This document shows, piece by piece, positions 11,061 to 24,716 of a DNA stretch of 64,000 bases. The DNA comes from Ailurus styani. Lineage: Eukaryota > Chordata > Mammalia > Carnivora > Ailuridae. The notes below the pieces were generated by a model. The model was not told where the DNA came from. It did not search any database and saw only the letters and a program-made list of their open reading frames with translations. Every line of letters starts with the position of its first letter. Position 1 is the first letter of the stretch. The translations under genes and the position numbers were made by a program. Location of the stretch: the NCBI GenBank assembly GCA_002007465.1, contig LNAC01000009.1, positions 5,897,521-5,961,520 on the forward strand. The letters are read 5' to 3'.

Positions 11061-12559
11061 GCTTCTCCTGTTTTTATGATCCTTTCCCACATGTTGTGAG
11101 GGAAGTTTGTAAAATGCTTCTTTGAGAGGTTTCACAGTTGATTGGGAGAAGGCCTTTCTCCTGTACCTTTGAGAGACTTCCTTCTGAATTAGTTCCTGGT
11201 CTGTGGTGTAGACCAGTACTCTTTATAGAAACAGAAAATGGCAGTAAGAGTAACTGTGGACGGGAAGCAGTCGTAGGACCCAAAGGGAATCCAGCCTGTG
11301 GCCATAGGTGGAGAAATAGTCCCACCATGTCTTGATCTCATCGTGGCCTTTTTAGTGCGCATGAAAAGAAAAAGCAGTGTTACAAGACATAAGCAGATTC
11401 TTAATAGTTCTATATTTGATTGTTGTTCAGTGGGTCCTTTGCTCTGGATCCAGATGCTGCACAGAATACCATACGAATGCTTTCTGAAAGGGTTACTAAA
11501 CTCCAGTTCTGATATTGGCAGATTTTGGTCAGCCCCTTCCTAAATAGACAGGTTCCTTAACTTTTTTTGAGATCTCCATTTTCTCAATTACAAAAATGGT
11601 AATAGTTGTATCCACCTTTGGGATTAAGAGAATTATGTGACACAACACAAAGCGCAGTACTTAGTTATGGTTGGTACTCAGTGAAGTCATAGCTCTGAAG
11701 AAAGGGAAAAAGGGATGGTGTGGTTCTTCTAGATATTGATTAATTATAACTATTTTTAAGTCTATTCTAGTAGACTTCTGGTATATGTTTTAATGTATAT
11801 ATATGTATGATATGTATCCTATATATGGTAGAATGTGAGATATACATACATATATATATGAAAGGTTAAATATAATATTGAAGGTTTGAATTTAAAATGA
11901 GAAATTTTAAATTCTCTGTATCCAATCTAGATTTTTTCACAACATTCCATGTTCATTTTCTTCCTAAACCCTTTCAGCATCTCAATCCCAGCACTCTAGA
12001 AAATCCCATCCCATACATAGTACTATTGTTATGTCATTCATTTTGCCTGTTTGACCTTTCCTGGTTTAGTTTTTTAATTCTCTATTATAACTTTGCTCTA
12101 ATGTTTACCTTGAGCTTCCTTCGCTTTTTTTTTTTTAGTTTGTTTATTTTTCCTTTGCATTTTGAAAACGAAAGGAAAAAGAATGGTTATTACACCAGGG
12201 CCATTTTTTATATATTAACCAAATGTCTTTTAGTTGCAAATAACAAAAACTCATTTAAGTTAGCTTCAGAAAGAAAAAAGAAAAGAAGGTATTGTATTAC
12301 AAGACATGGGAATGTCAGTTTGTCATGGTATGCCAATTCGCCCATAGTTAGGAAGTTCATCCAAGTCTTACAAAGGCTTGGAAAGGCCTGTAACTAGGAA
12401 ATATAGAGTCCTCAAGAACCTAGGCGATTCCTCTTTCCATATCTCTCTCTGTTTCCCTAGCTGTGTGGTCTCCTGTATCTGCTTCTCTCTGCATACCTCT
12501 TATTTGCTGTGTGACTTTGGGCAAGAGCCTTAATATATATGTTTCCCTGTATGAAAAAG

Positions 12560-13055
12560 ATACTATGTGTTAGTTTCCTGTGCTGCTGTTAAAAATTACC
12601 AGAAATTTATTCTCTCACAGTTCTGGAACCAGAAGTTCAAAAGTCATCAGTATCACTGGGTAAAAATAAAGATGGGCAGAGCCACACTTCCTCCAGAGGC
12701 TCTAGGGGAGAATTCATTCCTTGCCTCATCCAGCTTGTAGTGGAAGCTCTTCGTTGGCTTTGGCTACCTTCTGCCTATTTTCACATCTCCTTCTCCTCTG
12801 CGTGTACAAGTGTGCATGCATGCATGTGTGTGTGTGTTCTCTTCTGTTTATATCAAATCTCCCTCTGTCTTTCTCTTGTAAAGACATGTGTGATTGTAAG
12901 TAGGGCCCACCTTTATAATCCAGAATAGTCTCCCAATTCAAGACCCTTAATTTGATCACATCTACAAAGATTCCTTTGCCTTACAAGAGAAAATTTATGG
13001 GTTTCAGGGATTAGGACCTGATATATTTGGGTGGCCATTATCCAGCCTACTACAA
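12560..13055 (+). repeat. Ancient interspersed repeat of a common mammalian family
   Basis: Begins TTAGTTTCCTGTGCTGCTGT and ends near GGTGGCCATTATCCAGCCTA. It passes through TCTCACAGTTCTGGAACCAG and TTAATTTGATCACATCTACA, text I recognise from many mammalian loci. I cannot name the family with confidence. A TG microsatellite sits at 12815-12838. Confidence 0.6.
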
Positions 13056-13234
13056 ATAGGGATCATAAAGACATCTCAAAGTTGGCATATAATAAAGGTT
13101 GCCTAAATGGTAGTCTCCTTGCTTCTCTACATCTCTCCTATGTATACTACCATGCTCCTCCTGTAACATTGCTTTCAAATGCTTTTCTTTTCAGGAATGT
13201 TATTATCACATTAAGCCTGGACCTGCTAGGATAA

Positions 13235-13430
13235 TAATTATAATGAAAATAATAGCTGTCATTTATTAAATGTCCATTGTAGCCCACGCATTGTGCTGAG
13301 TACTTTATGTAGGTACTGTTATAATCCCCATGTTACAGATAAGAGAAACTAGATTCAGAGAGGAGAAGTAATTTAATTTGCCCAAGTTCAGTCAGCTGGT
13401 AAGTGTCAGAACTTTGGTTTAAATAAGGAT
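13235..13430 (-). repeat. MIR element
   Basis: Reverse MIR: AATAGCTGTCATTTATTAAA, CATTGTGCTGAGTACTTTAT and CAGATAAGAGAAACTAGATT. Confidence 0.78.
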
Positions 13431-13679
13431 TTCTCAAATTCTTAGGGCTGTGTACTTAATCTGTATACTTTGCCTGTTACTCGGGAACGTGGTTCAAATC
13501 TCTGGTTTCTTGCCTTGGCCTCTGATGAAAACCTTTTCTTGGAGGTTTCTTACACCTCCTACCAAGATCTGACATCACAATTCACCAGGGTACTTTTTTG
13601 TCATATGCCTGTTCTTTGGCAGTTGCTTGATCCTGAGTAAGTGAAATTTGAAGGAAGAGGGAGCTAGAGGGTTATATTC

Positions 13680-13910
13680 CAGCCTGAATTTCCTCTTTGA
13701 CTAACTTGTTTGTTGTGAGGCAGTAAGTTCCTTGACTGTGGGGATCATGATGATTTATTTCTGCGTACCCAGTACCGAACATGGGGCCTGGACACAGAGT
13801 AGATGTTCTGCTGGAACGTAAGCTTCATCGGGGACTTTCATTCACATGCCTTACAACAGCACCTGGAATAGAATAGTTGTCCAATATCTGTTTGTTGAAT
13901 AGGTGCAAGA
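13680..13910 (+). repeat. L2 3'-end fragments
   Basis: Two partial matches to the L2 tail: TTCCTTGACTGTGGGGATCA with CAGTACCGAACATGGGGCCT, then CAGCACCTGGAATAGAATAG to CTGTTTGTTGAATAGG. Confidence 0.65.
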
Positions 13911-14348
13911 CTGGTTGGCTGGCTGGGCCTGGTTAAAACTTCTTTACTGGTTAATAATTATAACTTTCATTTACTAGGTGCATGCCATTTGCTGGGCACT
14001 TACATAAATTATCAGTAACCCTTATCACCTTTCTACAGGGTAGAAGTAAGTGATGGGCAGTGGCTAAGGAAGGTGAGGGAGAGAGAGGAGCCAAGGATAT
14101 CTCCTAAGTTTCTGACCTGTATATTCTTCCAAGTGACGATGAAACCCAGGGAGAGGAGCATGAGTTATTTTTTAAAATAGGCTGTGTTTGTGACACCTGC
14201 TGGTAGATACAAGGGTCTGTTCCTAGGACAAAGGCTCTAAAAATGACCCCTGTCTTCCAGTTAACCAGGAAAGAGTGATGTCCTTGATCTTCCCAGAGCA
14301 AAGTTGCTTATTTTAGAACTGCAGGCTTAAAGCCATTATTTCCATGTG

Positions 14349-14381
14349 TTCTAATTTGAATATATTCAGTTTCTGTTCCAG
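14349..14381 (+). promoter_or_regulatory. NR6A1: Tandem splice acceptors 12 nt apart, with branch-point candidate
   Basis: Two AG acceptors precede the DBD exon: AG at 14368-14369 (exon would start at 14370) and AG at 14380-14381 (exon start 14382). A branch-point-like TTCTAAT lies at 14349-14355, a workable distance from both. If the upstream exon ends in A, the proximal AG adds four in-frame residues and reads ISVPDD before RAEQR, whereas the distal AG gives N-D-RAEQR. Human NR6A1 has isoforms differing in this way (ISVSDD versus ND, from memory). Use of both sites here is inferred. Confidence 0.7.
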
Positions 14382-14612
14382 ATGATCGGGCTGAACAACG
14401 AACCTGTCTCATTTGTGGGGACCGTGCCACAGGCTTGCACTATGGAATCATCTCCTGTGAGGGCTGCAAGGGGTTTTTCAAGCGGAGCATTTGCAACAAG
14501 CGCGTATATCGGTGCAGTCGTGACAAGAACTGTGTCATGTCTCGGAAGCAGAGGAACAGGTGCCAGTATTGCCGCCTGCTCAAATGCCTCCAGATGGGGA
14601 TGAATCGGAAGG
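14382..14612 (+). CDS. NR6A1: NR6A1 DNA-binding-domain exon
   Basis: This 231-nt exon encodes about residues 52-128. Finger one is C-x2-C-x13-C-x2-C beginning CLIC; its P-box reads CEGCKG, which sets half-site recognition. Finger two is C-x5-C-x9-C-x2-C, from CSRDKNC to CQYC. Both fingers are intact, so the DNA-binding core is encoded by one exon. The acceptor AG is at 14380-14381 and the donor is GTGAGT from 14613. The exon enters in phase 1 (its first two bases complete a split codon) and leaves after one base of the Ala129 codon. An open frame runs past the donor into the intron, but that part is not coding. Confidence 0.97.
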
Positions 14613-17600
14613 GTGAGTGGTGCTTGTGGCTTGACTATCCACTTTACCATCACTTTACCTTTAGAATTAGCTATTTAGCCTTGGAGTTTTGCATTTCCCA
14701 AGCCTGCACTATATGCCAGGTCTTGTACTGTGTACTCATAACCCCAAAACACATTTTTTTAAAGATTTTATTTATTTGACAGAGAGAGACACAGTGAGAG
14801 AGAGAACACAAGCAGGGGAGTGGGAGAGGGAGAAGCAGGCTTTCCGCTGAGCAGGGAGTCCAATGATTCGAGGCTCCATCCCAGAACCTTGGGATCATGA
14901 CCTGAGCTGAAGGCAGACGCTTAACGACTGAGCCACCCAGGTGCCCCCCCAGAACACATTTGACACAGTTCCTGCCTACAAGGATTTCCCAGACTAGGTG
15001 GGGAGAAAGACTGGGTGAGATGTTACAGATTCTGTGAGAATGAATTCACAAGCTCCAATTGGCAAGACCCCAATTAACAATCAAGTCGTAACTCGGATTA
15101 ATATACTCCACTAGTTCTTCTTTCAGAGTATGATGACAGGAAGTAGGAATTTTAGATGAAGAAACAAAAAGGCAGTATGTCACTTGAATGTGGTATCATT
15201 TTGCTTGCTACCATCATGGCATACTCAGAGTCTAGACATGCCCAGAAATCTGCATCCAGGTTGGTGAAGAATTTGGGATTTATTGGGAGCCGTTAGCCTG
15301 AGGTTATGTGAATAAACCAATGTTCTAAGAGGATTAACCCAGGGAGCCAACTTTGAAGAATGGATTGGTATGGGGAAAGCAGAAAGGCCACCTAGAAAGT
15401 TTTTAGAAGAGTCCAGAAGAAAGGTGTGAAGAATCTGATGGAGGGGCAGGAAAAGTAATGGCACAGATGGGGAGATATGCAGAAGCTTACCTGATAGGAG
15501 TTGATAACATGATGGGTATTGGGCAGCACCAGAAGTTGAAGTGCAGATTTGGATTAATAGTAATGGCTCCACCAGAAAACAAACAAACAAACAAACAAAC
15601 AAAACTACCAGGCTAAAAAGCAGGGTGGGGCAAAATGTTGGCCTTGACAGTGCATTGTTTAAGGCATCTAAGAAGGACACATGCAATGTCCATCAAGGAA
15701 TTTGGATATGTAGGACTGGAACTGAAGTGAAAAGTCCTGCCTTCAAGTAGAAATTTGTGGAACTATTCGCAATCAGATGGTAAAATTTTGTTAGTGAGTA
15801 GAAATCACCCAGAGAGAACTTGGATACAGAAGAGGAGAGGGCCAATATCAGAAATTCAAGAGTATTTTCATAGAGGGTAGAGAGTAGTACATACTGTTCA
15901 GTAGAAAGAACGGAGGCAGAGGTTGGTGACAGACTAGCTCTGTGGCCTTGGGCAGTCTGCTTTATGTCTCTAATGCTCAATTATCTTACCTTTAGAATAG
16001 AATGAGAATACTTAACCTTTCAGAGTTCTCTAGAGGATTAAATATGACAACGTATATCTACTCAGGAAAGTACTAGGGTTTCATAATAGTAATGTATAGG
16101 GGTAAGAGTTATATTTAGCGAACTATTCAAGTTGGTTTTTTCATATTAATAAATGCAGACTACCAGATACACTTCAGACTGTTTTTTTTTTTTTTATTAT
16201 ACGTGGGATAAGAAGAATCTTTTGAAATTTTGCCCATTATGAAGAAAGGTAAGAAAGTTGTAAAGGGCATTTAGATAAATTTAGGTCATTTATAATTTAT
16301 TTATAATACTAATATTTGTTGATTACTATGTATATCAGAAACTCTTATACACTTTTTATTCATTATCTCATTGAGTATGCATAAACCTATTATTAAATAT
16401 TACCCTCAGTTTAGGGGTGCCTGGCTGGCTCAGTTGGTGGAATGTTGCAACTCGGGGCCATGAGTTCAAGCCCTACATTGGGTGTAGAGATTACTTAAAA
16501 TCTTTTTTTTTTTTTTAGAAATGCCTTTTTAATTTTTTTTTAAGATTTTATTTATTTTTTTGATAGAGAGTTAGAGAGGGGACACAAGCATGGGTAGTGG
16601 GAGAGGGAGAAGCAGGTTTCCAGCTGAGCCGGGAGCCCGATGCGGGGATCAATCCCAGGATCCTGGGATTATGACCTGAGCCAAAGGCAGATGCTTAACA
16701 ACGGAGCCACCTAGGCACCCCTAAAATTCTTTAAAAAAATATTACCCTCAGTTTATAGATGCAGTTTGGGGAGGTAAAATGACTTACCAGTAGACAGGTT
16801 AGTGGTGATTATGTTGGTAATAATTATTAGTTGTAGTTTGTTATTAATCAAGCAGAGCTTGTACCTAACAAACCGCATGGACAAAATGTCTATCATATGG
16901 CACAGATACTTGCATGATGGAATGCCCTGTGTTCACTGGATGGTAAATATCTATAATAGGGCATTTAAAAACTTAACACTTTTGTCCTCTGTGTTTCTAA
17001 TCTCATCTCTGGAACTTACTGTGCCTCAAGCCTGCTTTGCATTATACTGCCTGTGCTCAGGTTCTCCTTTGCCTAGAAGTCCTCTCTCTCCCACCAGTAC
17101 CAAACAGGTAATGCCTGAAGAGACCGTCTGTGGCCATCTACCCACTTTCATCTGATTTGGCCTTGATTTTCTCGTCTCCCTTTGTTGTTGTTACTGTATT
17201 TTATCAAAGCATATTTTTGGGCTGCCTTCTTGACTACTCTCTGATGATTCATCCTGATAATTCATTTGGAGTGTGAGATTCTGGGGCTTCTAACCAAACT
17301 CTCCTATTTCAGGGAAGAAGAAGCTTAACTTCTTAATTCCTGTAACCATAGCCAGGAGAAGATGACACATGGAGTGTGAGGGGGTGGGAACTGCCTTCCT
17401 ATGTCCATTTTCATGCATTACTAGAGGCTTAGTTGGCTTCAGAAGGCTGCCTCTCAGAGAGAAACCCTGCCACCTCCTGGTTGGTGCTGAGAAAGCAGAA
17501 TTAAAGTTACAGTTGCCATTGGAATATTTTTGGATTGATGGAACTGTCCCATATAGAGCTGTAGTCTTTGACATAATTTTATGCATTTCTCAAAACCTTT

Positions 17601-20600
17601 GGAAATATATACCACTAAAGAAGTGAATTTTACTCTATGTACATTTGTTTAAAAGCAACCAGTATATGGGGAAAAGACAGAATGTAGACTGTGATAAATA
17701 AAACTATTGATATTACAAATAAATCACATAGCCACACTGAAGGAAATGGGGGAGAAAGGAGCCGACCTTGGGAAATTGTGTTTTAACTGTATATTGTATA
17801 CCGTAGGGCTGAAGACAAAAAACTGTATATAAACAAAGCTCTCTAGTTTGTAAATTTATTTCTCTCAAGGTTATGGGTTGGGAATTCTGTCACTACTTTA
17901 TTTGTTTACTAGAGTTGAACAAACAAGTGAATATATTATTTTTTTTAAAGATTTTATTTATTTATTTGACACAGAGCGAGAGAGAGATTACAAGTAGGCA
18001 GAGAGGCAGGAGGAAGCAGGCTCCCCGCTGAGCCGGGAGCCTGATGCGGGCCTCGATCCGAGGACGCTGAGATCATGACCTGAGCCGAAAGCAGAGGCTT
18101 TAACCCACTGAGCCACCCAGGCGCCCGTGAATATATTATTGATAATGAGAGTCAGGTTTCTCACTTCAGAGAAAAAAGTTATAAATCAGGGAAAGGGGAA
18201 GGCTGAACTGAAACCTCTGGTGCTAGATTGGAAGCATCTGTATGTACTCGTGTTTAGAAAAAAATTTTTAGAAAAACCAGATCTTGGTTTCCAAATATCA
18301 ATAAAAGGAATAAGGACTTTTTGGAGAAGGGGTTGATTCTAGCGTTGAGGCAGGAAAATATAAGACGAGCCTGGAGTGTTTTTCTGATGCCAGAAAGTTA
18401 GAATGTGCTGTATTTTTTAAAATGAAGGGAGCAGGGAGTTATCAGAAGGTCATGGAAGTCAACCTAAAAGCACTTCCAGTAGCCAAAGTTGAAACAATGT
18501 GAGCAACAAAATAACTATATATTAGTTTATAACCCAAAGAATAAAATATCCATGAGTTCATACTGATAGAACTGACTGAATAAATAGAGTGACAGTTCTT
18601 TCTCATAGAAAAATTCTAATTAATTAATGTAGAAGGCATGAGGGAAATAGGAAATCCCTATTTAAAAAAACAGTAACAATTGCTGCAGGCAGGACTGACT
18701 TATGGATGCTGAAATAAGAGAACATAGTTTTAAACAGAAGCAGAGTATTTGCATAGCCTCAGAATATTTAGTAATTATAAAGGGAAAAATAGTAAGTTTC
18801 AGTAGAGAATTCTGACAGATACCACTTTAGCCAAGCAAGCAAGGTCAATATCACCAGTATATTTACACTGGTATCAGAAGTCCCCTGATACGATAACAGT
18901 AGGGACACATAAACACACAGGGATGGATTCATTCCCAATCTCCTCGTGGGAAAACAGGCAAACCCAAATTGAAAGACATTGTTCAAAATAACTGACATTT
19001 TTTTTCAAAGGTTTTATTTATTTGTCAGAGAGAGAGTGCATGGGCCTGCACACAAGCAAGGGGTAGTGAGAGGAAGAAGCAGCTCCCTGCTGAGCAGGGA
19101 GCCCGACGTGGAGCTCAATCCCAGGACCCTGGGATCTTGACCTGAGATGAAAGCAGATGTTTAACTGATTGAGCCACTCAGGTACCCCTAAAATAACTGA
19201 CATTATACAGAATATTCTCAAAAGTGTCAGGGTCACAAAAGATAAGGAAAGACTAAGAAAGATTGAAGGAAACTATGGAGACATGACAACCACATGCATT
19301 GTTGAATCCAGGATTGGATTCTGGAACAGAAGAGGACATCACTGTAGAAATCTGAATAAAGTTTATACTTTGGTCAATATTATTATACTAAAGTTAATTT
19401 CTTAGTTTTGATGAATAGTCTGTGGGTTATATAAGATGTTAACTGGTGGGGAAGTTGGGTATAGAGTATATAGGAATTCTCTGTACTTTTTTTTTTTTTT
19501 CAACTCTTCTGTAAGTCTAAACTTTTACCTTAGAATTTTAAAAAATATTTTAAAAAAATTTCAACTGACATGTGTGAGTCAGCCTTCTCTCTCTTCTCAG
19601 CCTTCTCTTGAGTCAGCCTTCTCGTCTCTGGATGTAAATATCTTTTCATACCTGGAATTTAGCTAGTCAAGAAATTATTTAGCAAGGCAGTGAGGGAAAT
19701 TTAAATAAGGGTAGTGAGTAGAGACTGGGCCCCATCTGTCCATCTTCACTACTACCCCATTATACCCCAGACACCAACTGCTCACCCATGTTGCAGCCTT
19801 CAGGGTAAATTCTGGTTCCTCAGAATGATTTTCAAGGCCCCTCTGACTTTGGCATCAGATGCTTCATCCTTTCTCCCTTTGCTGCTCCCCATGCAATCCA
19901 CATTCCATCCTAGGTCTCCAAAAACTCAATGATTCATGTTTGGGGGGCTTTCCACATGTGGTTTCATCTTCCTGGATTTACCCCCTCCTCTTCACTTGGT
20001 TATGTATACTTTTCTTTGGAGGCTAACCTTTTCTTTGTAACATCCTCTAAGCGGCTTTCTCTGATACCACCCCTCAACCAGAAAGCGACCCTCCTGGACT
20101 TCCATATCCCCTTTTGCCCTTAGCCATAGCCCCAATTACCTTGAGCTATCTTTGTTTACTTTTCTGTTCTCCCCATTATTAGACAATGTGCCCCTCAAGG
20201 GCTATGCCAAGTCCCACTTTCCTCGTGTCCTTGACCAGCTAACCCAGTTAGGTAAGATGCTTTCTGGTTTGGTGGATTTACTCTGGTGGGGCGGCCAGAG
20301 CATGAAGTAGAATGGGGGGAAGTACTGTTAATTTCATCTGAGGCAAGAGGAAGTTACACTGAACCTCATGAGGGAATTTATTTAGTGCAGAAATTATGTG
20401 GAAGAAAAAAAATTATTTGAGAAAATTTAAAACTCCTTTAACTTACTAGTTAACTAGTTAAAAAGTAAAAAGGTTAAGGAAAACTTCTTGGAAAGGGTTT
20501 GATGTTTGTAGAATGGCATCGTGAGAATGACTCTGTAGCATTGCCATACCGCTTTGCCAGGATTAAAATGGAGCACCAGGAAATCTCAGGCAGAGAATAT

Positions 20601-23600
20601 TTGAGCAGAATCTTGAAGGCATAGAAGGTCAGGCTCCTTACAAACTTAAATAAGTATGTATGTATGTACTTTTAAGTAATCTCCACACCCATTGTGGGGC
20701 TTGAACTCACAGCTCCAAGATGAAGAATTGCACGCTCCTCTGAGCCAGCCAGGCATCCCTTAAGAGCTTTTTAAAAACAACTCCACTTCTCCCTCTATCC
20801 AAGCATGAGAGAGAGAGAAAGAGAGAGAAAAGGAGGGAGGGGAAAAGAGGGTGAGAGAGAAAGTGTATGTGTTTATATATATTTTCTTAACTGTTTGGAA
20901 GTTAAAGATATCATTCCTCTTTGCTTTCTAACATAACCACAGTACTATTATCAAAATCAGGAACTTTAACATGGCATAATACTGTATTCTAATTAGCAAA
21001 CCTTATTCAGATTTTACCCCTTATTTCAGTGTCCTTTTGTTTTGTTTTGTTTTTAGATTTTACTTATTTATTTGACAGACAGAGAGAGATCACGAGTAGG
21101 CAGAGAGGCAGGCAGAGGGAGAGGGGGAAGCAGGCTCCCCCCTGAGCAGAGAGCCCAATGCAGGGCTCAATCTCAGGACCCTGAGATCACGACCTGAGCT
21201 GAAGGCAGAGGCTTAACCCACTGAGCCACCCAAGCGCCCCTTCAATGTCCTTTATAGCAGTGTATTTTTTGTGATCCAGGAGCCAATCCAGGGTCATGCA
21301 TTACATTTAGCTTTTATGTCTTTTTGATCTCCTTTAATCTGAAATGATTCCCCATCCTTTTTTTTTCCTTGAATACCATTGTTAATTTCGAAGAAAACAA
21401 GTACAATATTCCTCAACTTGGGCTTGTCGGTTTGCTCACAGTACGTTCGAGTTATGCATTTTGGGCAGGAATGCCACAACAATGATGTTGTGTCCTTTTG
21501 TGTATTCTGTCAAAAGTGCATGGTATAGCTTTGCCCTACTCTTGGTCATGTTAACTTGAATCACTTGGTTGAGGTGATGTCACTTGGGTAAGGTGGTGTT
21601 GCCAGACTTTTCCACCATAAAGTTTCTGAATAGAGGCAACAACATGTGCAGAGGTAAAACTGTAAAACAGCATGACATGTTCAAGGACTAACAGATAGTT
21701 CTCTGTAGTTACAGTGTAACGTTTGTGGCAAGAGATGAAGATGGGGAACCCCAGAAGAGCCAGATCATAGGAGTCTTGAATGATAAGCTAGGGAGCTTGG
21801 GTCGAGCCCATAGACCAAAGGGAGTCACCAGTGGGTTTTGAGCAGGACTTTGATGTAGTTAGCTTTATGTCTTACTCTCCTTTCTGTTGTTGGGTTTGGT
21901 TTGGCTGCACAAGCCTAAGTGAGGAATGGTAGGTACATGAGTTCCAGAGCAGAAAAAAATATCTGTACTTCTTTTAAGCAGATAGAAGAACTATAGTTGC
22001 TGCCACTCAGACTTAGATAAGAGATACAGCAAAACCATTCCTGTGATCTTGTACCCAGAAGCCCTTTGTTTTTGTTTTTTTCCAAATCAGTTCACTATAA
22101 GAAAGATTTTCAGCCCCATTGAGAAACTTGCTCTTAGCTCAGTATAGCATATAGAATCAGAGGACCTAAACTAAAATTCCTCACTCTGTCAGTTTTTCCA
22201 TGAATGGTCTTGAACAAGTCCCTTTACCTCTCTGAGCTTTAGGTTTTTTCATCTCTAAACTATATAGGATAATAATAGCGTACACCTTCCAAGAATCGAA
22301 TGTGATACCACAGATGTGAATACATTATAAGCTTTAAAATATCCAAGTTTTTGTTTAACGGGGCACTGTGACACACTGTATTATTTCCCACACTTCAGGC
22401 AGTTTCATGCCATCTTGACAAATTTTACCATCTTTGACCAAACCAATACTATTGTTTATATTCTTCTTCTTTTTTTTCTTTTAAAGATTTTATTTATTTG
22501 AGAGAGAAAGAGAGCAAGAGAGAATGAGCATGAGCCAGGTGAGGGGTAGAGGGAGAAGCAGACTCCCCATCAAGCAGGGAGTCCCATGTGGGGCCTGATC
22601 CTGGGACTCTGGGATCCTGACCTGAGCTGAAGGCAGACACCCAACCGACTGAACCACCCAAGCTCCCCTATATTCTTCTTTAAATCAAATTTAAAAGAAA
22701 ATCAAAGTTAATTTTCAAAAGGAATTTTTATCACCTCAGTGAATAGAAAAATCAATGTATTTTAATGAATGTTAGGGTAAGTGTATAATTAAGAGTTTAT
22801 GCAGGTATGGTAAATAGACACACTATGGGAAAAACTAGTTGTGGAAAGAAGTCTGGTCTTAGTCTAATAGTCTGGATTCCAACCCTGATTCTGCTGTTTA
22901 GTTTCCATTACTGTAAACAAAATACTTCCATTTTTCTGAGCCTTATATTCATCCACTCAATGGGATTGATGCTGATACTTCCTCATGGGTTTTTTACCCA
23001 AGATAGTACCTAAAACATAGTACGTGTCCATCACATGTGAATTTCCTTAGTCCGGAGGGGGGGGCGGGGGGTTGAGAGACAACATGAGCTTTTAAATATC
23101 AAAACAAAAAATTGGTAAGTTGTAAATCTTTAAGAGTTGTGCCCCCTAAAAAAGAATAACAAAAACCTGTTGAGTTCCTGCCTCACCTCCAAGACAGTGA
23201 GAGTGAGATATCAAGTAAAATGTATTCAGTGGTGAATCTGCTGTTGATAGATCTTTATTCTGGACCTGTAAGCTGAAGCAAAGATGTAGAAAACTCAGTA
23301 TTGGAATAGAAGTGTCTGAAGACTGTCATTGACTCTGGAACAGCAGAGAGGGAATTTTAAGGATTTTTAGAACTTGCAAATAGGTTGAAAGAGATGTCCA
23401 GACAAAAGCCAGTGTGCAGGGCGCCTGAGTGGCTCAGTGGGTTAAAGCCTCTGCTTTCGGCTCAAGTCATAATCTCAGGGTCCTGGGATCGAGGCCCGCA
23501 TCGGGCTCCCTGCTCAGCGGGGAGCCTGCTTCCTCCTCTCTCTCTGCCTGCCTCTCTGCCTACTTGTGATCTCTCTCTCTGTGTAAAATAAATAAATAAA

Positions 23601-24673
23601 ATCTTTAAAAAAAAAAAGCCAGTGTGCATCTGATTCTAATATAAGCTGTATATGTTTCCTACTCCAAATTCACAGCAGCCTCGAAGAGAAGACTGCATTG
23701 TCTCCATTTCACAGATGAAGATATTAATGCTCCATCAAAGCTGGGAATGGAACCTTGGTTTTTTAATTACTGTGTACATAGAAGAGGCTGGTTAGAGGGA
23801 AGGATTAGTTACTGAATACCTACTTTATGTGTCAGGCCCTATGCTTGATACTTTAGCTATGATATTTTATATGTAATCCTCAGAATACCCCGTAAGATAG
23901 GTTCCAGTAGCCCCATTTATTCTTCAAGAAACTGAGGTGAAGAAATTTCTCTATAGTTACACAAACCAGGCAAAAACTAGATTTATTTATTTATTTTTAA
24001 AAGATTTTTTAATTTATTTATTTTTGTGAGAGAGCGCACACTAGTGGGGGTGAAGAGCAGAGGGAGAAGCAGACTCCCCACTGAGCAGGGAGCCCATGCG
24101 AGACTTGATCCCAGGACCCTGGGATCATGACCTGAACTGAAGGTGGATGCTTAACACACTGAGCCACAGAGGTGCCTCCAAAACTGGATTTAGACCCAAG
24201 CTTGTCTAATTCTGAAATGTGTAATCTTCTTAAGAATACCGAGGATGATGTCTGTTAAAGGAAAATGGACTTCCTTTTAGCTGTTCAGTTACCACAGGAA
24301 CTGGGTGTTATGCTTGGAACCCTCAACCCTGCCCCAAGGACTTTCTAGATTCTTCATGTTAATTTTTTTGGAAGCAAGTATATTATTTATATATGTATAT
24401 GTATATATAGCAAAGCTTATTCTCACATGATGCTGTTTGCTTATCTTCTGTTGTCAACATTGCCTCCTCCAAGCTAGCCTCCACAGTGGCCATCACAAAG
24501 ATTTTTTGAAAATGCCAACCTGACCACATCCATCCTCAGCATTCCATCTTATCCTCAGCTTCCTCTGCTGAAGTCCATATTCCTACCCTGACATTAAAGA
24601 CTATCTATGATCTGGCCCTAGTTGGCCTCTTCAACCTCCAACTTCATCTCTTGCTACTCTACACACACACACA

Positions 24674-24716
<43 letters not shown>

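Larger units (their letters stand above)
1..14381 (+). other. NR6A1: NR6A1 intron upstream of the DBD exon (3' part)
   Basis: No coding exon was found here; the preceding NR6A1 exon (expected to encode the NGFCQDELAELDPGT region) is not in the window. The segment is mostly repeats: about 16 can-SINEs, an antisense L1, MIR and L2 fossils and microsatellites. Stretches without a recognised repeat include about 5700-6150, 7900-8700, 11060-12550 and 13430-13680. Confidence 0.8.

Noticed and set aside
11897..12397. 166-residue open frame on the plus strand
   Set aside because: AT-rich intron sequence with Phe/Leu/Ser-rich low-complexity translation; no homology recognised and no regulatory context.
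1..14381. miR-181a-2/b-2 hairpins, known in an NR6A1 intron of other mammals
   Set aside because: I looked for the mature miR-181 sequence and its complement and did not see either. The human hairpins lie much farther upstream in the gene, so absence here is expected.
14435..14779. 114-residue frame starting inside the DBD exon
   Set aside because: The first part is the true NR6A1 finger domain; the rest reads past a strong GTGAGT donor into intron and a SINE.
24661..24712. CRISPR-like direct repeats
   Set aside because: These are a dinucleotide microsatellite; no spaced direct-repeat array occurs anywhere in the window, and the genome is mammalian.
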